Below are positions 27,026-39,343 of a stretch of 64,000 nt of DNA, piece after piece. How positions within the stretch are numbered: the stretch's first letter is position 1; each line of letters starts with the position of its first letter. Source of the stretch: Adineta ricciae (Eukaryota > Rotifera > Eurotatoria > Adinetida > Adinetidae); the NCBI GenBank assembly GCA_905250025.1, contig CAJNOJ010000012.1:1-64000 (forward strand), read 5' to 3'. The position numbers and the translations under genes are program-made. The notes below the pieces were generated by a model. It saw only the letters and a list, made by a program, of their open reading frames with translations. It made no database searches and was not told where the DNA came from.

Positions 27026-28750
27026 ATTTCATATACTGAAATTAAAATCAAAACGGTGCCTTTCGATCAATATCAATATACATAAATGAATCTTTATGTT
27101 CGTTTTCATACAATCACATTCATAATGCAGATTTATGCGTATATACATATACATATATATTTCTATCTTCAACTATATGTCCTTCTAAACTATACAAGCA
27201 GATCGGAAGAAGAAGAAGAAGAAAAAAAAAGACAAGACAACAACCTTGTTGAGTTGCGATTGATTTAATCAAATTCCTTGATTGATTAACTATCAGGGTA
27301 AGTGAAAGAGAGAGAGAAAAACGATGAAAATGATTTTTTATTGATATGACGACTCATATTCTGTCGGAGGACAATCAGAAATTATATGAAATATGACTAG
27401 GACGACAAACGACATAGTGTGAATTGGCCTTGATTTGCGTTCATTCAATATGATGATAAAAGAAGTAGGAAATAATAAGATACATGACGTTTATTACCGT
27501 TGATGAGCGAGAAAACGACTTAAATTTCGGTAAGAATGAAATGACTGATCAACTTCGTCGAATGGAGTATAGTCGAAGCAATTGAGATGCAAATTGGCAA
27601 GTTAATCTTAACGGCGCACTGAGTCAATGATTACCTCAGTAAGTGTTAGTCGCCATCGACAACATCGGAGGAGATCAACTCACTCGTTTGTTTACATGAA
27701 GCTAAATTTACTTGTCATTGCTATAAACATATACAAAGATAATGTCAGATGAACATAGATAACATTGAATGGAGAATGAATGAAACGTCCATATAATCAT
27801 GTCATTTGTTCGATGATGGTGATGGAAGCGAGAAATACAAAGAGAAAAAAAAAAGGAACTAGCGATTGGATGAGTGCAATCATATCAATTCTGAAAGTCA
27901 TGCATCGTACCTTTTTTCTCACACGCTGAGCAGATGTGCTAAACGAAAAATCAAAGACGTCTCTTTTGTTGATATTCTCAAAGCAATTTCCAATAGGCAA
28001 CGCTGATCATATGCACCTTTCTCCTTGCATGTGTAGTATATATATATATACCATCTGGTACAATTCTCCTTTTGAATATGAATAGAAGAAAAAGACGTTC
28101 ATCAAACTAAATCAACTTTTTATCTTTGATCTATGTTTAAACAGAACGATGATAAGATCATCACTTCTCAACTCAATTACATGATAATGATCTACAAGGA
28201 GTGCAACGACAAAATAAGGTATAATTTCAAGTGATGGCGAAAAAAAAAGAAGTCATCCTCTTCTCCTCTTTGTTTGAATTACGAAGGAAGTTCATTTAAC
28301 TTCAATGCGTTGACTTCTGGTGCCAGGTCGATTAATCTTTTTGTTTATGCTCGATCGCACACATTCACTCGACGAATATGATGAATGAAACTCTTGAGAA
28401 TTTGTTTCTATAATGATGCAACCTACTTTTCTTTCTAACCTTGCCGAAGATTTTTTATTCCATTAGAAAAGAAATAGACAAAAATTATCATATGTCGACG
28501 TACTTTGTCAACTGAGTCATTACAATAGCAGACATCGATTGAAATGACTGTTCGTCTGCTGATTCTTCGTCTTTTGTTTAACATAGTATCGAGTTGTACG
28601 CACAGTAATGATATCAGTTCGCATCTGCTCTTGCTTTCTATCCAATGAAAACTTTCCAATGAGAGCAAAGTAATTTCATCATCCGTTGCACCCTTATGAA
28701 ACATAATGCAAACGTATGTTTTTGTTGTGTTAAAAATTGTTAATGACATC
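27026..28750. promoter_or_regulatory. 1.7-kb divergent intergenic region
   Basis: This separates the Ig receptor (-) from the nucleotidyltransferase (+). It is AT-rich with a TA dinucleotide run near 28037-28050 and GA/A-rich stretches. No conserved protein or RNA gene is seen. Confidence 0.4.
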
Positions 28751-29557
28751 ATGGCCGACTCTAGTTGTTTGTCTGCATTAGATATTGATGAACTGATTCA
28801 CCGTTTTGATCAGTCCGATGTTGTTCAAGCACTGATACTAATGGGTAGTTATGCACGAAATGAAGCAGGTCCATGCAGTGATATTGATTTAGTACGTTTT
28901 GTTGTCAAGGGAGCAAAGCTTTCGAATGATGGGACACATCTATTTCAAAATCGGACGTTGATTACACTTTGCACAGTTGACGAGAATGATTATGAACAAT
29001 GGTTTACCGATCCCTATGAAGCGACCAAGTGGATTGCTGGCTTACGGATAGCTCGTGCGCTTGTAAACCGTAATGGTTTCTTCACTAATGGTTTACAAAC
29101 ACGTGCTCATGATTTTGTCTGGAGTGACGAAATGCAATCTCGAGCAAATGTTGAAGCTAGCCGTCGAATGGTGGGCTGGTGTGAAGAAGCTAACAAAGGT
29201 TTGGAAGGTCTCCGTCGTTCAAATGATAACGGTCGTTTACTCAACGCTTGCCATGGATTATCGTGGGGTTTATCAGAAGTTATTCAAATTCACCGTGGGA
29301 TCTTAGTATCGAGTGATAATAACGCTTTTAATGAAATAGAATTGGCGTTAGGTGATAATGAACGCATGATCGACCTTCGTCGAGTGACATTTGGGATTAC
29401 AGGTATAAAAACGTTACGTCAACGTGTCCTAGCTGGCTTACAATTCTTTGTTTTACTCGCTGAACAGATGTTTGATGTTTGGCAAGGAACTGATCGTGAA
29501 ATAATTCAACATACTGTTGAGAAAATACATCATTATCACCTGAACACATCTGTTTGA
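28751..29557 (+). CDS. bacterial-type nucleotidyltransferase-domain protein
   Basis: Intronless protein of 268 residues from the ATG at 28751 (an in-frame ATG at 28706 would add 15). The N-terminal nucleotidyltransferase signature of the pol-beta superfamily is present: LILMGSYARNEAGPCSDIDL, i.e. GS followed by DxD metal ligands, near 28835-28893. A helical C-terminal region follows (EASRRMVGWCEEANKGLEGL, GLSWGLSEVIQIHRGIL, LRQRVLAGLQFFVLLAEQMF), resembling the helical domains of bacterial aminoglycoside-nucleotidyltransferase-like proteins. Substrate is unknown; the enzyme would transfer an NMP to a small molecule or protein. Lack of introns and the bacterial look suggest lateral acquisition (inference). 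The reading frame is intact, so the gene is probably expressed. Confidence 0.75.
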   Translation: MADSSCLSALDIDELIHRFDQSDVVQALILMGSYARNEAGPCSDIDLVRFVVKGAKLSNDGTHLFQNRTLITLCTVDENDYEQWFTDPYEATKWIAGLRIARALVNRNGFFTNGLQTRAHDFVWSDEMQSRANVEASRRMVGWCEEANKGLEGLRRSNDNGRLLNACHGLSWGLSEVIQIHRGILVSSDNNAFNEIELALGDNERMIDLRRVTFGITGIKTLRQRVLAGLQFFVLLAEQMFDVWQGTDREIIQHTVEKIHHYHLNTSV

Positions 29558-32048
29558 CTGAATAAATTGAGAAAGTCATGATTTTTCAAAGCAAAAATGC
29601 ATAATAAAAATCCATTGTTTCAATTAATAAAAAATAATAAGTAAATACGGAAGATCCGAAGAGTACATTGTGCTCGGCATATGCTAGCACAGTACACGGT
29701 TGTAAAGCAGGCAATACTGAAGTAAAACAAATACGATTCATTATTAACTCTTAGACAGGTTTCAGCCAAACAAGTATTCCTCTCATCGTTGAATGATCGC
29801 AGTTTGTTGCTCACAAGTTCTATATACTTAAAAATTAGTTAAAGATGTTATTTCATCTTGCTTATTAATCGTCGATGGAAGAAATCATTAATATGAAATG
29901 TATATTTGCCGACTTAATTGACGAACGTGTCATTTGGGATTTGCTTCTTTTTTTCTTTGATGTTTTTCTCAATTGAATATTTGCCAGAGAAACTTCTAAT
30001 ACGAAACATTGTTCCAAACAGAAAGAAAATGCTTCGTTGCATTTTTCACATCGGCATACTTGTGAAAACTTTCTCTTCGGCAATGACCGTTCGATATAAT
30101 CAAGCTACGAAGACTTGGGTATCATGACATAGGTGATGCCTTTCTTTCCGTTCTCATTTCTTCACAAGCATCCGACAGATCGAATAACGTTCTTTTCTTG
30201 ATCAAATTTTTTGTTCTTTTTCTTCTATTTATCATTTAACGTTCATAACTGAATTTTGTTCACCAGTTTTTCTCTCTCTCCTCTCGTTTTTTTTTGCTTT
30301 TCACGGAAATGTAAATGAACAAACACGATGGTTTTTACATGTCGGATTCAAATCAATCAATTATTTGTGTTGATGACATGCCAACTAAACTTAATATTCA
30401 CGGCAACTTTCTTCTTTTTTTTTCTTCTTTCTTTACTTGGTTTGCGAGCATAAAATGATATAGGAATGTTTTATCAATCAGTCACCTCATACAAAAACTC
30501 TACAGATGCGTTAATAACATCAATAGAATAGAAAGGAAAAAAGAAGAAGCAAAGCGAGTGTCTGCACAAAAATGAGATCAAGATCATCATACGGCACGAC
30601 GCTCAGTGCACACGAAGTATCTATACATATATTCAATCCGAAGGATGAATGTCAAAGAAAGTATCTTGAAAGCAGAAATATCCTCTTCGCATTCGTCCGT
30701 GAACGTTCTACAAAGGCGCATGTTTCCATATTTTATCTTCTAAAGTGAGTTGACTCCTTCTTCTGCGCTCTTCCATGTCGCTCGCCTTGCGCCGGCACTA
30801 TCGTCGTCATCCTTTGCGCTCGGTTTTTCTCCTACAAGGATACTAAATCTTGATTGCAAGAAGTAAAATAAAAATAAGATGTTGCAGAAGAAACAGAAAG
30901 AAGCAAAAGATTAGCTTGTTTGTTCGGCGCTGAGGTCTGTTTGTAATAAATTTAATTGCATTGCAACAATTTTGACGTTGTTCCGCACATCAACAGCAGT
31001 AAAAGACGAGAAACCTTTGCCATTTCAAAGAGAAAGTATGCTTATCAACATTAATCGCATTTTCTTCAAGCAGGTAAAGTTGTCATCTTGAAGGAGGTTC
31101 ATATCTCCGTAGCTGAAAGCGAAAAAGGAACTCCTGCATACATTTCATTTCTTGCCGGCGAGAATGAATGTTTGATTGTGAAGGGATCTGATGTCATTTG
31201 GTTGATTGAAACGAAATCAAAGTGTGACATATTTTGCAACATACAGCGAGATTAAACCGGAAGTAGAAAAAGAAAGGTTTCCAACGTGAGCTAAATATAG
31301 TTCACGTTTTTTTTTTGTATAATTGAGATTGAAGAACTGAAGGAAAAGTCGCGTTTGAGATATTTACTGCTAGAATAACATCTAATTGTTTCGTCTTCAA
31401 ATTTCTCATCGGAATGTTACATATCGATCGTTGTAGAACAATGTTTGTTCGAATGGAGATCAGTGCTGAACTACAGTGGAAATTCGCTCAAACAACTTCT
31501 AGATGCATTTATTACCATTACAAAATCAAGTAAGTGAAATCCGACTGGAAATGTATTTTGGTGGTATAAAAATAACAAAAAATTTTCTGAGTAAAATAAT
31601 CTTTGCTTTAAGTTTTTTTTTCACTTTTTTTACTTCTACTACCGCTACTGTTTCTTTTTCCTCTTCGTCTTCGTCTTTCATCAGCATCTCCTTCTTCTTC
31701 TTCTTCTTCTTCTTCTTCTTCTCTTTCCGTCTACGATTTGGTTGCTTAGCCGGTCTCGGGTTTTTCTTGTTGCTATACCTTTTCCTTCTTTCTTCTGACT
31801 TCGGAGAGAAAAATAAGAGAGCAAGAGACAGCGAAACGGAGAGAAAAGGAGGCGCTTTTTGTTCAACCTCGTGTTAACGTTCCAGTCTTGATCTGTTGAA
31901 GAATTTGATCTTCGAAAAGTCAACTAGATGACAAGAAGTCATGTCTTGATCGGATCATGACCACGAATGACAAAACGCTATTGATCAAAACGTTAAACAA
32001 ATCCTATTTACAATTCTTTGTATATATTAGTCAAACGCTCGACCATTA
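29558..32048. other. 2.5-kb gene-poor region upstream of the EAG channel
   Basis: The longest stretch without a recognised gene in the window. It contains polyadenylation-like AATAAA strings just after the nucleotidyltransferase and several T-rich tracts. Near 31691-31722 there is a CTT/TTC microsatellite, which creates an artefactual open frame. It probably includes the EAG promoter and possibly non-coding 5' exons. Confidence 0.45.
31691..31722. repeat. (CTT)n microsatellite
   Basis: About ten tandem CTT/TTC units upstream of the EAG channel gene, embedded in a longer pyrimidine-rich tract. Confidence 0.85.
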
Positions 32049-35000
32049 ATGCCCGGATCTCGACGTGGTCTGGTTGCACCACAAAATACTTTTCTCGAAT
32101 CCATCATCCGCAAATGTAGCGGTGCCCGTAAGTATTAATTGTTTTCATTTGCGTGTTTTCTACGTACAAAGTTCAGTTAACAGCTCAGACGCAGAGCTAT
32201 GAATGAAACGTATCCTGGTGGAATAGTTTTTGTTTGCAACTGCATGAGAAGGTTTTTTTCTTACACATGATCTACCTTTAAAATTCTAGAGTGTGTATTG
32301 AAACGGAACATTTTGATTAGAAGCCTTTTTCCTACTTTATTAAAAAATATATTTATATGCCTGTCGACATTTTGAAAAAGAGTGGCGAGTGCAAGAGTTC
32401 AATTATATATTTTCCTCTTGCTCTTGTATATTAATCATTTCCCAGTGCACACAAATAGAAAGTATGAGGTAGGCAGACATCGAATCGGCCAGAAATATTC
32501 TTTTCGTGGAGTTAAATGAGTGATCCGTGGGGAAATACGAAGAACAGGCTTATACTATCATTCATTTGTTGTAAGCAATCGTATTTTGAAAATATTTATA
32601 TGTAACCCGTTAATAAGTTCAACACTATAGTGAATGAAAATCTCCGTAACACCTGTTGAAAATCAAAGAGAAAGAAATCAATTTAAAAAAATGAAAATAA
32701 GTAGAGTTTCATTAGCGCCCGTTTACCTTGGATTTCCGGTCGAGTGAACAAGACTCTCATTATCAGTTGGAGAATGCGAGTATAAGATACGAGGGAGATC
32801 GCGTGCGCAACGTGACACATCAGTGCTCATCGAACAAGTCAGCAGGAAACAGGATGTCATTTAGTTTTCAAATGGCTTTGACACGTACAGCGAGAAGATT
32901 ACCACGGGAGAAGAAGGTTCTTGGCTAGTATGAGTTTGCTTTTTTCACATTGAATTCTTTAGACACTGCATTCATACTGTCAAATGCCCAAATAGTCGAT
33001 TATCCGATTGTTTATTCCAACGATGGCTTTACCAAACTATCGGGTTGTCTAAGGACTGAATTGATGAACAAAAGTTCGACGTGCAACTTCATGTATGGCG
33101 AATTGACAAGTACGGAAACACAAACGAAAATTCGCGATGCACTGGAAAATTGTCACATCGAACAAGTCGAAGTACTTCTGTATAAAAAGAACAGTATGTC
33201 AAGTGACTTCTTCTCGTTCAACGCTCATGTTTTTCTTTCACTTCTAGAAACACCAATATGGGTATTTATGCAAATAGCTCCAATTACAAATGAACGTGAT
33301 ACGGTTGTACTTTATCTGTGTACATTCACAGATATTACTGCACTTAAACAACCCATTGAAACTGAAGATTCTAAAACTGGCTTGAGTAAATTCGCTCGAA
33401 TTGCCAAATCTGTGACACGGAATCGTTCGATTCTGCTGAACTTTGCTGCTACGAACACGAAATCAATCGTCATAGATCCAACAAAACCATCACAATTTCC
33501 GAATGTATGTCAACAGAAAACGAGTTTTGCATCACTGCATTTTTCTAGGAAGATCATTCGAGTACTAGAGAAGTATCCAGATTGATTGAACGAAAGTGTC
33601 ATATACGGAACTCTTCATCAGGCAATTGAAGATGACTAATTTCCTTTGTTTCATACACAGCGCTTAATTAGTTGCCTTTCTATACACACATCAGCAGAAA
33701 ACACAATGAAATTGTTTTCTCTTTCTAGTTACTTAATCTCAGCGCTGAAGTTCTACCGGTGAGTACTCGATCGTTATGTAATTGTTTTCTTCTTATGAAT
33801 TCTCTCGTTTTCAAGAGTTACCGACAAGAGGCACCAAGTACTCCTCCTCATATTATTCTTCATTATTGTACATTCAAAACGGTTTGGGATTGGGTGATAC
33901 TTTTATTGACGTTCTACACATCATTATTAGTACCCTACCATGCAGCATTTAAAAGTAAATCATTGGACGATGTGCCTTTACTTGTTATCGATAGTATTGT
34001 TGATGTTATTTTCTTTATTGATATTATATTAAATTTTCACACGACATATGTTCATACGAGTAATGTATTTGTTGTTCACACGGGAGTTTTTCATCCAGTT
34101 TTGATTTTCTTTTTTCCAAGAATCTGGAGAAGTTATATCCGATCCGAAGCGTATACGAAAAACTTATTTGAAAAGTTGGTTCGTTATTGATCTTTTAGCT
34201 TGTTTGCCTTATGACGTGTTTAATGCCTTTCAAGAAGCTGAAGAAGTAAATAAAACATCTGAAATTTGTTTTCTTGTTCGCTTGTCTTTGTTTGCGTTTT
34301 TCTGATTGATATATTTCAGCGATATGGAAGTATTTTCTCGGCATTGAAAGTCCTACGTTTACTACGTCTCGGCCGTGTTTTTCGAAAGCTAGATAATTAT
34401 TTGGAGTACGGCGCAGCTGTTCTTCTATTACTTATATGTGTTTTTGTTCTGGTTGCCCATTGGTAAATAGTGCAGATAGGCCAATGAAATTTTCTCATTA
34501 TCCATTGTGTAGGTTTGCTTGTGTCTGGTACACCATCGGATTTCAAGAGGGCCGTGGCGGACCTGGAAAACGAGTATGTAGATAATAATAACTAATCATT
34601 GATCGATGTCGAGTAGATGGAAGCGTTACATTATTGTTCATTTTATATTAAATGTGTCAACAGGAAATGTCGACAAGATCGAGAACAGTTGTTTACTTCG
34701 ATACGAGAATTTTCTAAGATTTCCCTTGATGAACGTATAATTGAAAACTCCTCTTGTACCTAATATTAACAAAAGATTACGCCTATCCGACGTTCAGTTA
34801 GACAACGAATAAATTCATTGATTTTAACTAGATGGAATACAGCTGGTTGGTTAAAATGGACCGAGAATTGCATTATGCCTGCATCGATTCGTATGGAAAC
34901 CTAACTGCTTATGAATCCAATGGTACCTGTCGGAAAGCGGCATATGTGACTGCACTTTATTATACGATGAGTTCATTGACAAGTATCGGTTTTGGTAATG

Positions 35001-37775
35001 TTGCAGCAAACAGTGATAACGAGAAGATTTTCACATGTGTTATGATGCTGATCGGTTCACTTCTGTATGCAACTATTTTTGGTAATGTGACAACAATATT
35101 TACTCAAATGTATTCGGCTACGGCAAGATATCACGATATGCTCAGTAGGTATGTAATCGGACGTTTCGATAATTATGGTCTCGAGTTTTCTTTGATGAAT
35201 AATTGCATGTTTTCTAATTAAGTATTCGGGAATTTATGCGTTTGCATGGAATGCCTAATCAATTGAATGAACGAATTATGGATTATGTCGTGTCCACATG
35301 GGCAATGACGAAAGGAATCGATGCAACAAAAGTCTTAAACTATTGTCCAAAAGATATGCGTGCTGATATATGTGTTCACATGAATCGAAGTGTTTTTAAT
35401 GAACATCCGGCGTTTCGCTTAGCTAGTGATGGCTGTTTACGTGCATTGGCTGTGCATTTTCATATTAATCATTCCGCACCCGGCGATATGTTGTATCATT
35501 GTGGTGAGAGTTTAGATATGCTGTGTTTTATTGTATCAGGCTCGTTGGAAGTCATACAAGATGACGAAGTTTTAGCAATACTTAGTAAGATTTGCTAATA
35601 TCAATCTTTCACCATGAAATTACTTTTATCTAGGCATGAACGATGTGTTTGGAGATGATTTTTGGAGTAAAAATCGTGATAGTATTGGCCAATCGGCAGC
35701 GAATGTTCGTGCACTAACGTACTGCAATATTCATCAGATTCGGCGGGAGCGTTTATTGGAAGTCTTAGACTTTTATCATCCATTTAGTATTTCATTTGCT
35801 CGGAATATGGTGCTTACATACAATCTTAGGCATCGAGTATGTTATAACGATGAACTGCACTTGAAAACGATGCGTTTGCTTTCAGGTGATCTATCGTAAG
35901 ATTGCTGATCTTAAACGTGAACGTGAGCTAGCTGAAATTCGCAAAAATGAGGGATTGGACCAATTGGGTTCTGATCATCCCGTGCGTAAATTGTTTTCGA
36001 AATTTCGTAAAATATCTCAAGAAAATCGTACGGGCGCACAAGTGAATCCAAGTTCACAAACACCGCCGACAACATCGGCCAACTCACCACCACAACACAC
36101 CAAACCGACATCAATAACAACAATTGCTATTCCACCAGTAGCACAACCACCACCTAGTATCGACTCGAATGACTTGTCACCAGAAAAAAATCCAATGTTT
36201 TCATTGGCGCAGCATCTACAACTGCCTCCTCCATCGACAGTGAAACCTCGTGATAAACTCGAAACAATATCCGAACGTATCGAAACTCAAGAGTCACAAA
36301 TCTCTCAAATTACATCTGTCCATCAAAGTCCGCCATTGCAACGAGCACCGAAGTCGAGTAAATGGAAGTGGTTGAAGACAGGATCAACGGGACCGGAAAC
36401 TGATTCGCCACCAAAAACCGTTGGATCAGCGATGAAACCACTCGTACCACCGAGTATAGTACAGCCATCAACAAATCCGTTCGATTCAAATTTAACAGAC
36501 GATGATCTGCACGATCAAGCATCCAACGGAAACGATCGGCGACCATCGATTCCGCTCAGTCTATTTATACCGAGAGCAGCACAACGTCATGGTGATGCTC
36601 AAGGAACAACAGATGGAACGTCCGACGAAAGCGTAAGGCATTTTGTTGATTGAGAAATCACTTGCTATGTATGTTGTATATAGAAACACTTGGACGAATC
36701 TCATTCGGATATCAATGCAGCTTTCGGACCTCGTCGAAGTATTTCATCACCGTACAGCGATCATCATTTACTTTCATCATTAATTGAAATCAAAAATGAT
36801 CTAAGTGCTGAAGTACGAGCGTTAACAAGACGTATGGTACACATTGACGAACAAATTAGTCAGATTCATAATATTCTTTCACCATTTTACCCATCGACCA
36901 ATGCTATACTGCCAGAAGAAGAACGACCACCGCCACTGTTGTCATCGCCGCGACCATCACTAGCATCGCACACAAATCAACCGTCGCCTAACTCGCCAGT
37001 TCGACCCAAAGATTTACATTTGAGTCCAAAAACATCAGTAGATGCAAAGTCTATCGCTGATGTCAAGGCCTCACCGTTATTCGAAACATCTTCGTTCTAT
37101 ACAGATGTAAACACTCGAACACAATATTTTGATGCAAACCAATCATCATCTACGATCAGTGATGTGCACGAAGGATCAATTCCATCAAAAACAAATGATC
37201 GATCAATGACACCACCGTCTTCGCGTCAAATAAGTGATACCGATTCAGTTGTGTTATCCATTCCACCGCCTCCCTCTGTTTACAATCGTTCCGCTGCATC
37301 GTCACTAGCTAGTTTAGGTATATCGTCAACACCTCGTGGTTCCGCTTCGAACAAGGTAGCACCGGCAAGCTTCCGACCACTGTCAAATACTCGGTATAAT
37401 CCTGGACGTTCTCCTAAAATGAAAACTCGTTCACAGCACAATCGAACACATATGAAACGTCAACAACTCGCTGAACAGTCAACGATTATTGAACTCGAAT
37501 CACCTTTACCAAAAGATACAACGAATAAAAATGTACCGCTTCTTCCAACACCGTCAACAACAGGAACAAAATCGAGTACGAATGTGTTTCGCCGTTTTAT
37601 GATAGGTAGTAATAATAATGCAGACAAATCAACGATGTCTTCATCCACTCTTCTCTATCCGCCTACCAGCGACGATGATCATCCGGCTAGTCCGGTCAGT
37701 TCAGGCAATGATGATGATGATTATCGACCATTAACATCGTCATCGAATCGACATCATCATCATACACCGCTATGA
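32049..37775 (+). CDS. KCNH: EAG-type voltage-gated potassium channel (KCNH1/5 family)
   Basis: Plasma-membrane voltage-gated potassium channel. The first exon (32049-32127) encodes [20 protein letters not shown], the eag N-terminal cap. After an 835-nt intron the PAS domain follows ([48 protein letters not shown]). S1 reads [20 protein letters not shown]. The S2-S3 region contains the metal-site helix FHTTYV and, after a 67-nt intron, [20 protein letters not shown]4 is [20 protein letters not shown]. The pore is [13 protein letters not shown], a GFG-type K+ filter. S6 and the C-linker follow. The cyclic-nucleotide-binding homology domain spans 35430-35830 ([32 protein letters not shown]). 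The intrinsic-ligand motif YNL is kept. A long disordered tail ends near 36770-36880 in a coiled-coil assembly segment ([20 protein letters not shown]) and a Ser/Pro-rich end. The eag rather than erg or elk subclass follows from the cap and PAS matches. Confidence 0.95.
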
Positions 37776-38322
37776 TTATCGTCAATGATTCTCCTTGTGT
37801 TTTCTGCTCATCATTTCATCTCAGATAGGTGAATCGATGTCTTATCTTTGTAGTATTGTGATACAGAATATTCTCTCTCGAATTGTTTTTCTTGTTTTCT
37901 TTTCTACCTCGATTTTGTACACGTTTACCGGTGCAGATTTTTCTTTTTCTGTTTGTCTACATATGTATTTCGCACTAGCTAAAATGATCTGTTCGGACAA
38001 AGTTGTCTTCTAGTCACACATGTCTCAGATTTTTGCTAAAATAATTGATGCTTGTTTCAATGAAATTGTATTTTTGAATAAAAACTTTAGCGAAATGCGT
38101 TTTTGGTGGAATTCAATGTAGGCTTAGATTAGCATCTTTCGATCGTATTTATTTGAATAAAATATAGAAGTTAATATATATATATGCATACATAGAATAT
38201 TAGATTGAACATGGCAATTAACCAGACAAGAGGACAGGTACATAAGCAGAAAAATACTTTATTTTTTTGTTCATATGAACTGTTCAGTATAGATATACAT
38301 GTTTTGATGTAAGTCATTGTTT
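37776..38322. other. convergent 3' flanks of EAG and PKD2
   Basis: An AATAAA signal at 38077-38082 could serve the EAG transcript. The remainder is AT-rich with no gene seen. Confidence 0.45.
38077..38082 (+). other. candidate polyadenylation signal of the EAG gene
   Basis: AATAAA about 300 nt after the EAG stop codon, followed by T/G-rich sequence. Confidence 0.4.
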
Positions 38323-39306
38323 CTAAGAAAGGAAAGGATGTGAGCAACTAAATTTTGACGGACGATGAGATCTTACATGATGCGTAGCCGAACTTTGAGG
38401 TTTCTCGCATGCGTCAAGTTTCGAAACGACAGTATCGATCTAAATCAATCACAAAATAACAAATACTTTGTCTTGGCTTTGATTACCTTGGATAGAAGAA
38501 GGGTAACAGATGATTCCATTGAATCAACTCGTCGATCCAAATCATAATACTCATCCATAGTCACGTTTTGTGCTTTTGAATTTTGTGAAGACGATGTACT
38601 ACTCTTTCGTACACTGTTGTCATCACGTATCACTGCCACTCTACCACTGAAAGATCAACTGATCCGTACGAATCTATTCTTTGTCAACACTTGTACTTAC
38701 TTAACAGCTGTCATGTTCAATTGATTCATTTCCCGAACAATAGCTTCATTTTGTCTGGCTAAATCCTGTTTCAACATGCGCTGTTCTTCTTCGTCTAAGA
38801 CTCGATCGCCGTTTGTGTCGTAGCGCGCAAACATTTGTTCAATTTCTTCTTCTGCATAGCCGCGTGATTTCATTTCAGTACGCCATTCTTCAAAATCCAA
38901 GACTTTATCACAATTCACATCAGCAATGGATAAAACTTTGCGAATATCAGCGAGACGATTGTGTCTAGCTGCCAGACGATCGCGCATTTTCGCATAACCT
39001 TGTTTAACAAAATCGGTTAATGCAAAACGACTCTGCTTCTTCTGCAGTTCAGCTTTGACTTCCATGTACGTATCATTGATGATAGCCAAGAACATGTTCA
39101 TTAAGACGAAGAAGACGAAAAAGACATATGCCAAAAAGAAGATCGGTCCTATGCGATACATGTTGATCGAAATATGTGCAAGAAAGAACCTTTCGAAAGT
39201 CTCCGCTTACCGAGAACACGATGTGCTTGTTGCAATGCTGGAAAATCAAAACTTCCCAAGATAACCAAGAATAATGTATAACTGAAACGATTAGAATACG
39301 ATGAGA

Positions 39307-39343
<37 letters not shown>

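Noticed and set aside
28435-28752. 105-aa minus-strand ORF before the nucleotidyltransferase
   Set aside because: No recognisable motif; random composition.
31503-31877. 124-aa plus-strand ORF with poly-Phe/Ser
   Set aside because: Generated by the CTT microsatellite and pyrimidine tract; no start context, no domain.
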